A stretch of DNA of 64,000 bases. Source: Rotaria macrura. Its lineage: Eukaryota > Rotifera > Eurotatoria > Philodinida > Philodinidae. The stretch spans positions 113,648-177,647 of the forward strand of contig OENT01000165.1 in NCBI GenBank assembly GCA_900239685.1. Reading direction: 5' to 3'. The position numbers and the translations under genes were made by a program. Below the pieces are notes generated by a model that was not told where the DNA came from, made no database searches, and saw only the letters and a list, made by a program, of their open reading frames with translations. Numbering within the stretch: position 1 is the first letter of the stretch; the number at the start of each line of letters is the position of its first letter. Below, in pieces: positions 51,577-62,200 of this stretch.

Positions 51577-51744
51577 TGGCATATTCCATTTTCGTCGACG
51601 ACAACTTTCTTCGATTCCAACTTCACCGAAAGAATTTTTCTTTGTTTTCATTTTAGAAAGAAAGAAAAATTCTGTCGGTGAAGTTGGAATCGGCGAAACT
51701 CGTCTTCGGCGAAAAAAATTGTCGGCGAAAATGGAATATGCCGA
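51577..51744. mobile_element. 168-bp MITE with TTAA target duplication (piggyBac-like)
   Basis: Almost the whole element is a stem. Left end TGGCATATTCCATTTTCG and right end CGAAAATGGAATATGCCGA are inverted, and a second inner block (TTCCAACTTCACCGA at left, TCGGTGAAGTTGGAA at right) is also inverted. It is flanked by TTAA (51573-51576 and 51745-51748), the target of piggyBac transposases. It encodes no transposase. Confidence 0.75.
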
Positions 51745-54700
51745 TTAATTATCGATTCTTGTAAATTTGAAATTATCCAAGAACCTCATGCGATTCAAAT
51801 CATTTTTTATTGATGCGAAAAAAAAGCTTAACCATGAAAACAAACGTCACATTTCACTTTGAGAATATTATTGGAGGATGAAATCCTTCTGTCACAAAAG
51901 TCCATCGTGAAATATTTCTACAAAAAGAAGAAAAACTATAATTTTATCTATAGTGAATATATCGAAAACGATTTCAATTATTCATCTAGAAGTGCAACTC
52001 CGTTTAATTAAACTTTAGAATGAATCATTTCGATTTTTTCGCCAGCTATTTTTTTATCGATATCTTCAAGTGAATAATATCGATCTTGTAGATTAAATAT
52101 TAACGATAGAAAACATCATCTCATGTCAGTAATTCACTTTTACAATAATAATAAATGTTGAAAAAGTAAGAAGAGTGTGTTCATTTTGATGTAGAATTTC
52201 TTTGACAAATAAGTATCAAAATGATATAAAAGATAATTGAATTACATATATAGTTGTTGAATTATTAATTCATCATAACTCTGAATCGATGTGATGTCGT
52301 GATATGTAATACTATCCTGTAAAACTACAAACAGTTTGTAGTTGCTTTTCTCGAAACTTCGCTTTGTCATTCAGTTAAGTGAATATTGAATGGATATCTT
52401 TGAAAAGAAAATTCTTAATACACATCAGAGACTTAACACGTATGAAACAAGCTTTCTCTTGGATCAGATTCGTTTTAATATTGAGTCTTAATAATTTGGT
52501 TATAAGTAGTTTGATGCACGAATATGGAATAAATTTCGTGTGACTCACTCCTCACTTATTCATTTCTTACTAACTGAGTCTTTCATCTATATAGAATAAC
52601 TTATGTCTGTATATAAAGGTATTCAGATTATCAAGATACAAAGAAAAATAAAAACATAACAATGAGAATCTTAGAAAACGTCATGCTACGAGGTCGAAAG
52701 GTTGCCAAGTTAAGATTCGCTCAAGAATGAAAACGCAGGTAGTTTCTTATAGAGCACAACGGAAGCACAGGGAGACCAAACTGAAATAAGAAAGACATGA
52801 ATTCAATTCAGTAAAATAATCCTTTAAACCTCACCAGTTAAAGTAAACATCGTCCGCCTCGGAAACATCTTGAAAAATTATCGCTTACTTCAGCAGGTTG
52901 TTTAGTATATTGAATGATCTTTTTGATTGTGCTCGTCTCGATTTATACAAAGGAGCGTAAACGAAATATGAAATTGAAACCTACCACTTACCCGAGACTT
53001 GCATTTTTTCTGACAACAGATATATCTCTTTGAAAAACATAACAATATATTGGACGTGTGTAAAACTTTGCATACACTTATATTACTTAAACAACAGTTC
53101 ACAGTTGACTACATCGCAGGTTGAATGACCATGGTGATAAAAGATCTTATACGGAGAAATACGGTCAAATATATGCGCCATTATTACAATTATGTATCTC
53201 CGTTTCATACACGAAGTAATACGGCGATATGCTGAGAAACGTACAATCATCTACGATCTTCGTACACGAAACCCACATACAGTCTCTGTTTTAATCCATA
53301 CTTCTCAGTAAACGATCGTATGTCATCGTATAAGACCACCACGATGCAAGATTGTAATACAGAGCAAGTTTTTTAAGGTAAAAGACGACTGTATATGATC
53401 AGAAATGAGCTTACATGAGCCCCTTCTCTTCATATGCGGACTTCGTTAGCTTTATCTTAGGATAATGTCAAGGGTGCAATCAATTACTTGTGTCCGATAT
53501 CCTAATTTTTATAGTTCGTACTTGAATATCAACGCCAGCATTTCACATATTGCTATTTATACTTTTGCTGCCATGCTTTTTCTTTTCTTCTTTTTAACAC
53601 GTTTTTTTATTGTGAATGATTTGACTGGTATTCAATAAAATACAGTATAGATTTTCTGCGTTCTCAACGATTTTAATGCATTAGATTCTTGTTCATTATT
53701 TGAACTTGATAATCACTTAGTAGAAGTAGGAAAATGATAGCACAACAAGAGAAAAGTGAATAACTAGTGAAAATGAAATTGTTTCATTAAACTTATTCAT
53801 CAAACATTCGATGGAGGTTCAAACGGTAAATAAGATTGATGCCTATTTCTGACTTCAATCGAAGGCATGAATGCTTGAAACAGACACAGGGCATCTACGA
53901 TCATTAGAATTTTACTCATAGTCTACTAATAAGAGTCATATATGGAGTAATTAAAATTCTTTTAAGAATATCGAATCTATTGATTGTCATTTACATCAGT
54001 GTTACACAGACACATGGCAAACCTAGTTGAAGATTTTAGAAATAATTTTATTATGTAAATTACCTCTATTTGAAATGAACTGAAGTTTTCTTCATTCAAT
54101 TGTAGAGTTCAATTATAAAATGGATGGAAATATTGTTTCTCATTTATGGTATGCCAATTTTTGACTATTAGATGCAAAGTCAGCCAATGTAATTCATTTA
54201 CGAATGAAGTTTTGCAAATTAGTATCAAATATTAACTTGCACTGCTGTTGTTTCAGCATTCAGCAAGAAAATTCTACGACGAAATTGACTAGATTCATAT
54301 TTTACAGTTTTGGTTAAACTATGTATATTTTCGAACTTTCCTAGCTAAATAGTGATCTCAGAAATACTCGTGAAAAAAAATTACTGATTCGAATGTCTTC
54401 ACTGTTATAGTGAAAGTAATAAATCAATTGAATTCAAATGTTCTTAGGTAGTATTCACTTTCATAATAGTAAAACGATAAATTATGAAAAAGGAACAAGA
54501 CTGTTTTATTGAAAACTGCAACATCAGTGACTATATTTATGTTCAGCAGCTTTTGCACGCCACTCGTTGTGTAAAGTTTTCAATAGTTCTGTTTTGTACG
54601 CATAAAAATATTCTAATATTCAACGATTTGTTCGCTCCAATTGTACACTCATATCGTTGAGATAGATTTAGAAAGGTAATTATCAATAATAATCATACTG

Positions 54701-54991
54701 CCATGCGATTCGATTGAATTCTATATATATATATACGAATGCTCACATATCACCGATTTCGATGTACATCTCTGTTTCCAATCAAGGCAGTTTGACTTGT
54801 TCAAGAAACTAGTTTGATATCTAATGAATAACTACTTCAACCGTCAAATAGTATTATAACAGATGGGATATAATGAAGGGCCCTCTTTTGGATTGCATAT
54901 TTTCATTGATTCATATGTTTTATAAGAAGAGTAAAATATTGCAAATGATTTAGCATCAAGAGCTCTACAGTATACAGTACAATGTTTATTT

Positions 54992-55011
54992 TATATATAT
55001 ATATATATATA
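54992..55011. repeat. (TA)n microsatellite
   Basis: About ten uninterrupted TA units in non-coding DNA. Confidence 0.7.
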
Positions 55012-55810
55012 GACAGTTGGTTTTCACAATAGTCGAAATTCTGTGAGATCAATTTTCCACAACATTCAATAGATCATCTGTTGGTGCGCGACGAATTCTA
55101 TCTCTGATTTCTTAGATAAAATATAGATCACAATGATTTAAATTGAGTGGTCAATTTGAGACCAATCAATATGTGCTTCAATCATATTTTTCAGGAATTC
55201 TAATATGAAATCTTGTTTGAGGAAAAAAATGAACTATGGTCATATAAAAATTATACTGAAGCTATTCTTTCATTTGCACTATTCGGAGGTAAATCGTTGT
55301 TAGGAAAAACTTTGATTAACCAACAGGACAACGACACGCCGCACCGTATACAAGCATGAAAAATCGTTGGCTTAGTTTCAAGAAAATTTTATGCACTTTA
55401 CAAATTGCGATAGATGGCCACTCAACAGACTGATCTTAATATTTCGTATGCTTGTCTATCGAATGCTATAACCAATAATATAGAGCGAGACAAAGAAAGG
55501 TGAAAATTATCATTGATTAGTTGATCAACTAAGAAGAAGAATGTGTTCCTTTTGGAAAGATGGGCTTATTCACAGGTTTAAAAATTGATCCCGCGAAATT
55601 TTGATTATTCTGAAAACCAATGTTACGTGTATATACATAAACTTTCAACTGTACATCGTACGGCTTTCTATACGAAATTCTTTCACCTGCATCGCTTTTT
55701 TAATACAATATCTTAATCAATGACATATGTAATTTAAAAATGGATATCCATCATGCTTTATTTTCTGGATCACAGATTAATACTGCATGGTGGTATAGAT
55801 TTACAATCGG

Positions 55811-57300
55811 AGAAACCTAAGTCTATCGTGAGAAGAACCCTGCCCTTATAACCAATGCACTGAATGTCAATATATTTCTATGAGAAGCATATTTCTACTC
55901 TACCTTAGCTAGAGCCGAATTAAATGAAACATCAGAAATAAATGTTCAACGATTGATTTTTAAATTACCGCATATATGAATGTGCGTTGTCCACGTTCTT
56001 TATGACATATAAAGTGAATTCATCAATCGTTGCTCACACACACATTACGCAAAGTTTCTCACAATCCACTTTTGCTGAATAATTCCCTTACAATCATCAA
56101 TAAAACGAATCTTACTGTCTGGAAAGAATTTCTCGTAATGATTGCGTCTCAGATCTTTACTGTTTTCGAATATTCTTGATACTAGCAACTAGTATGTGGG
56201 TACTATTCGGTAGACACGAGAGTGTAATTGCGAGAAAGCACCTCTCATCGAGTTACACTGATCATAGTTACCGTATGAGAATGACTTAGATCCATATTCG
56301 TGTTCGTGAATTTACTATGATTTTTCCAATTTAACGAACATTAGGTTTTTTCTGAATTACAATCCTCAATCTACCTTCAGCACTATGTCTAAACTAAATC
56401 ACATACCGGTTTCGGAATGCATGACAATGGTTGCCGATTAACTGAAAACTGATGAGCGTAATATGGATTGTTATTTATATACTGTTTTCAATAGTAGGAG
56501 AGAAAAGTAAAAACAACATTTGCTTATATTCTCATGAAACTTTGCAAAGTATAATCTATCTAGGTCGAATAAACACCATTTCTTAATTTTACATTGACGT
56601 AACAATACTTGACTACATCATAATGACCGAATATCCTTTGCCAGTGTTCAACACTGCTAAGGATACTACACGCAGGTATCAAATATTTCAAAACACTCCT
56701 TCAGTTTTGCTCTTTACAACCGAATAAAGATTTCTATGAAACCGTGCAGGAAAATCTAAAAGAGCTTTCTTTACGAAAAATTTCGCTAATATTTGAGTCA
56801 ACAATGACTTCCCATTGGGGAAACATGCTCAATTTTATGAAGTGACATTTTGTACTTTCTCAGTTTTTAGCAGTAATCGTAGAAAAATAAATAGTTCGGT
56901 TCAATTCTGTTAAATTTCAGTCAGCTTCATTCGAAATGTCGTAATCGAACATGAGGTCAATAACTTCGTTCCCTCATTTCTTCTTGATGATTCTCTTAGT
57001 AGTCACAGAGGATGAATTGCAGAAGAAAAAGTTTTTATTATTCTTTTAACGTATGTAGTATCATATTGTCAACCATCGATTAGCGACATCTTTTTCGAGC
57101 AGACATTAACATGTCGACTACGTCTCTACGATGAGAGAAAGTTTAGAGATGAAAAAAATGGCGAACTTACATTATTCTATTTGTTTTCTTTTTTTATTTG
57201 CGATTCTTGCTTTGTCATAAGTTCGATTGTGAAAAGAGAAGTTAAATTTTACAATTTATCATGGCGTACGTTGTTAGTAATTCTACGAGTGAAGACGCAA
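55811..57300 (+). repeat. segmental duplication, copy B (intact FUS-like upstream region)
   Basis: This is the partner of 45602-47680. It runs into the FUS-like start codon at 57261, so it contains that gene's 5' flank and probably its promoter. It lacks the MITE and the 255-bp segment of copy A and has a private ~56-bp piece at 56048-56103. High conservation of long non-coding stretches between copies points to a fairly recent duplication, gene conversion, or constraint. Confidence 0.9.
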
Positions 57301-57543
57301 GTGGCAATGTGTGGAGTTCAGGATCCCATGGAGGTAAAACTCTAAGGAACTTTTCATGAAACCAGGATACAAAGGCCCATGATTTACTTCTAGGTTCACG
57401 GATGAATTATAATCAATCAAATGATGAGGATGACAATCGTCAAAGATCAGGGTAAGTTTCATTGCAGAACTAAGAACTTTTTCAACTCATTGTTAATACA
57501 AATAAAATATCTTTTTTATTTCTCTTTGAAATAATATATTATT

Positions 57544-57576
<33 letters not shown>

Positions 57577-59058
57577 CATATACGAAACAAAAAAAAAACT
57601 AAGAAAATTCAATACGCATCTCTTTTCTGGAACAAACAATTTTGTAAATTTCTAAATTATTTCAAAGACTATATATATACATATACAATTAATTATATAT
57701 GATAAAAAGTAAAGTACGAAAATGATATTATGGGTAAACGTATATAGATGATTCTGAAAACACTTGCAGAAATTTTTAATGTATACATGATGTTTGATAT
57801 TTTTTTTCTTTTTGATTTGTATATTGCTATAGTGGATCATATCGTGGGTCATTTGGAAATAATAATACAAGTAAGATTCATATACCCATTGGATCCACTT
57901 TATATTAATAATTTTGAAAGTAAAAAAAGACATATTATGAAATGAGGAAAAACTCTAATTGAAACTTTATTTTCGCTAAAATATATATGTATTCATTCTC
58001 CTCATTGTTAAACAACAATTTGAAAATAAAACATATAGTATCTACTGGGATTTGATTTTTTTTATAACTGCATCTGGTAAAATTAGATTTCATTACGATT
58101 TTTCAGGACGAGAAGGTGGTGGTTATGGATTTCGACGACCAAATACTGATCGAGGAGATGTTGAAATCTTGAACGATGCTGTGTTTATTCAGAATTTACC
58201 AAAGAGCATCACACGAGATCAAATTCTTGATATTTTTTCCACTGTTGGAACCATCAAGGTGAATAGAATCGTTTTTAATTCTATCTCTTCTTAATTTGTA
58301 TTGTATTTAGACTGATGAACGATCAGGCGGTCCAAAAATTTGGATTTATAAGGATCGGGATACGGGCGAAACAAACGGCCGAGCTACCGTCACTTACGAA
58401 GACGATGAATCTGCCAACAGAGCCATATCAAAATATAATGGTAAATTTTCCTTCATTCTATTTCTTTCCTATTCTTGCTATTTGTTCATTAGATCAACAC
58501 ATCGATTCGATAGGAGTAGTTGTACATGTACAATTAGCACAACGCCGTAATCGTAACAATAACAATAATGATCGCGGTGGTCGTGGAGGTTTGTATCTGT
58601 TTCTTAACTTTTCATTTGTATCTTATCAAAGGTTACTTATGGTATTTTATTTATGAAAAACAGGTTATCGTGGTGCACGAAGTAATTGGAATAATAACAG
58701 CAATTTTCGCCAAAATTATAACTCCGGCGGCGATCGATGGGGCAGTTCGGGAAAGGGATTTTCGAGTGATCGAAACTCAAGTAGCAGCGGTGGATTTCGC
58801 GGTAAGTAACGAAAATGGAGCGCGAAAAAAAAGACTTACAAAAAGGAAATAACTAAATATATTTTTTCTCAGCAGATATGAGTGGCGGTGGTGATTCATA
58901 TCCAGATCAAGATGATCGTGGTGGGTTCAATTTAAATTTTTAATAATTTTCCAACTTTTTCTTCGCATTTAGCCGGCTCATATCGTGGTAGTCGCAGTGG
59001 TCCCTATCGTGGTGCCAGTCGCGGAAATGGTGGTTCGTCGAACTATTCACCATATTAA
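57261..59058 (+). CDS. FUS/EWS/TAF15-like RNA-binding protein (RRM plus RGG)
   Basis: Nine exons (57261-57333, 57394-57451, 57833-57870, 58107-58258, 58311-58440, 58493-58588, 58664-58801, 58876-58920, 58973-59058) encode 271 aa. A short Ser/Gly/Asn-rich N-terminus leads to an RRM of the FET type (AVFIQNLPKSITRDQILDIF … GTIKTDERSGGPKIWIYKDR … TNGRATVTYED … VVVHVQLAQRR), split by introns after IK and after YN. The C-terminus is RGG/GYRG/SRSG-rich low complexity (DRGGRGGYRGAR, GSYRGSRSGPYRGASRG). There is no RanBP2-type zinc finger and no long SYGQ-type prion-like domain. FET proteins bind RNA, act in transcription and splicing, and condense through their RGG/low-complexity parts. Exon 8 has a tandem NAGNAG acceptor (TCAGCAG), allowing one extra Ala. 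An AATAAA follows at 59220. Confidence 0.87.
57544..57575. repeat. (CA)n-(TA)n compound microsatellite
   Basis: Nine CA units run into seven TA units within intron 2 of the FUS-like gene (57452-57832), which is itself longer than most introns here at 381 nt. Confidence 0.8.
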
Positions 59059-59219
59059 ACTTATGGAACAAGAATGTGCAGATGAAGACTTGAAAATAAA
59101 CAATATGTCCTCTTGTAATCTTTCTATGCTCTTATGTGCATTTTATTGTATTACTTTGCATAGAATCCTATTCATCTTTGTTGTTGTTTTTCATTTATTC
59201 ATAACTATTATCAACAAAA

Positions 59220-59225
59220 AATAAA
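59220..59225 (+). terminator. AATAAA poly(A) signal, FUS-like gene
   Basis: The hexamer lies 161 nt after the stop and 53 nt from the stop codon of the convergent ABCB gene, so the two 3' ends nearly meet or overlap. Confidence 0.6.
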
Positions 59226-59278
59226 AAGCCAATCTAAACTTCTGAATATAGAAAAAGTTCGTTGTCATGAGTAACATA

Positions 59279-62200
59279 TCATTTCTTTGCCTGTGCCAAA
59301 CGATAATAATGTCCTTTACGTGCCAATAGTTCATCATGTGTACCCGATTCGACAATACGACCACGATGAATAACACAAATACGATCAGAATTTTGTATGG
59401 TTGATAAACGATGTGCAATAACAAGGGTTGTACGACCTTGCGATGCTCGGTCAAGTGCTTCTTGAACTATTCGTTCGTTTTCTGTATCGAGTGCACTCTA
59501 TTCAATATAGACTTTAGCCAATGAATGTATCATGATATTCTTCACTTACTGTTGCTTCATCAAGTAATAAGACCTTTGGATTACGAATAAGTGCTCGAGC
59601 TATAGCTAAATTAGTAGACGAAAAGAGAAAAAGCGTCGTCATTTTCTATGACTCTCATTCCGTTAAACATTCTGATTCGTTTTATCTTACCGATACGTTG
59701 TTTCTGACCACCTGACAACTGGGCACCTTTAGCGCCAACATTAGTTTCATATTGCTTTGGTAGTTCCTTGATGAAATCATGAATGTTCGCTTGTTTTGCT
59801 GCGTCTTCGATTTCTTTCATCGANACCAACTAAATGATATTAGTTTTTAATAAAACCTATCGTACGAAATGAACAAGAACTCTCAAATGGATGGAATATG
59901 CATGCATCTGTGACATCTGTTGTCGTGCCTGAACTCTTCTCATTATCGCTCAAGTACAACAAGAATACTTGACTACTGCTACTGTTGTTTTTCAATGTGT
60001 CAAGGGCGTAATGAACAAGAGTATGAACGGATTCATTGTGTTTACTTTCAAAGTGTGACTTTGGTGCACAGTGAGCCTAAGTGACATTGGTTTTCAACTT
60101 ACTATTTGTCCATCGGTTGGATCATAAAAACGTTCAAGTAATTGAATAATCGTGCTTTTTCCACAACCCGATGAACCAACAAGAGCAATTTGTTTACCTA
60201 GATGAAGTAAACATAGAGAATATTTTCTTCGAAAACAAATGAATCTGTTGTACGAGGTTCGATGGTTAAATTAAATTTCTTCATAACTTGAGCTTCTTGT
60301 CGATTGGGATAAAAGAAATCGATATTTTTCAAATCGATGTGACCATCAAAATTTTCCTACGGGAAAATCAACGGAAATAAAGTATTTTTTATAAATAATT
60401 CTTTTACTAGAATTTCGCCACTGCTCGAAGAATTATCAATTGCAGGAACTACTTGAAAGAAAATGGAAATTTTTTTCGACGAATTCTATATTGATAAAAC
60501 AACATGAGCAATTTCTATTTCATCTGATTCAGAGAAAGCAACAGTGCTACCGTACAATTGCTTTTGAGTAGTCTGGTGCCATCGATGCAGTTTGACCAAC
60601 CTGTAACAAACAAAAAGTTCAAAGTGACATCGAGTCACAGATAGAAATCAGGAGTATAACTCACAGCCATTGCACCAAAAAGTATACAGTTCAGTATACT
60701 AAATTGAAAACAATGAAGTCAATTGCGACACTCAAATAGTTGACACTTACAGCATAACATTTTCAAACCTATAAAATACAGATGGAATTCATCAAATAGG
60801 GATTCGAGTATTATAACTTACGTCATAACTCCTTGTTCAACTTTCCAAGCTCCAAAAGAAAATAGGGCTGCTATTCCGAAAAACATGATCTAAATAAGAT
60901 AGATAATATCTAATTTAAAAGTATATCTCCTAGACATCAGAACTTTACCGCATCAGTGATGCCAAACAATGCACCAAATATATGTGCGCGTCGAATACTA
61001 TTTCTGCAAAAGTAAATGAAGTGTTATATTCAACGGAATGGACTAATCAACAATCATATTTACTTGAAACAAACATCAAGTGATTTACAATATGCATTAC
61101 CAAAGTGTCTTTCTTTTGTCAGTTGGGCAACAGTTCTAATATTTGATAGACTTTCAACAGCAATCTATTGTATTCAATCACAATATACATATTTCCTTTA
61201 TACAACTTTATAGCATACCTTTCCAGCATCTTCTAATGCCGTTTTATCCTAGAACATATTACTAGCATGAGTGTTTTGTTTTTATTGAAAATTGTTTTCG
61301 AACATACTTTACTTGCAATGCCAGTTAATAAATATGTTTGTAAAAATCCAGCAATAATCATAAATGGTACGAAAGCTAACATAAGTAAAGTTAACGACCA
61401 ACCGTAGATAAAAGCCAAGACCATGCCAACACCGAGATTTGATATATTTTGTAGCATCGTGCCGATTCGAACACCACTAGCCTATGAAATGGGAACAATA
61501 CGATTCTTGCTCGTCAAAACAGAAAATAGCTTACTCCTTGAACATCAGATGCTTCAGTGGCGAGACGTGTACATAAAGCGCCAGTGTTATTTTCTGGTCG
61601 ATCGAAATAAGCTATATCTTGTCGAAGTAAAGTTCGAAAGATTTTTGCACGAAGACGTTCTGTTAATGCTTCCCCAGATATAGCGAAGAGAAAACTCTAG
61701 AACATGATAAATCAAGATAAGTTCTTCATCATGTTTGGTTCAATGAAATGAAACGAGCTTTGCGAAACACTAAAATATTTCTATGCTTCATAATGTTGTG
61801 AATTTTAAAGAGAGAAAGAGTAAGGTTTGTGGAAAAAAAGCCGTCCAACAATTTTAAAACTATTGAATCCATTTAGATGAGAAGAATCTAATATTTACTT
61901 GTAAAAACATAGTAAAGAATGTAATAACACCAATGCCAATAAAAAGTAAAATATAATTGAGCATACGTTTTTCTTGTACGTTTGGATCACATTGTTGAAA
62001 TACCTATGAGAACAAAAAATTGAAAAACACAGTCTTGCAATGATCGTATCAAACTTACTGCAATCGCTTTACTTAAGATAATACCAAAGGCTGGTTGAGC
62101 ACCTTCGAAGAAAAAAAGAAGCCAATAGAACAACTAAGATTCATATTAAATCACAGTTATTAAGAAATCGTTTGAACCTCCATTGCATATGCAGGCTAGA

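Larger units (their letters stand above)
47679..55810. other. 8-kb gene-poor region between the duplicated blocks
   Basis: No gene was recognised. It contains two MITE-like inverted-repeat elements (48985-49366 and 51577-51744), a GC-richer block at 47690-47770, and TA runs at 54722-54733 and 54992-55011. Open frames are short and AT-driven, except the one at 51557-51748, which is just the translated body of the 168-bp element. Confidence 0.55.

Noticed and set aside
51557-51748. 63-codon open frame
   Set aside because: It is the translated body of the 168-bp TTAA-flanked inverted-repeat element, not a gene.
53110-53400. Stretch with recurring ATACGG and TACACGAA words, suspected repeat
   Set aside because: Only 7-bp inverted matches (ACGGAGA/TCTCCGT) were found, and no clear unit length or ends.
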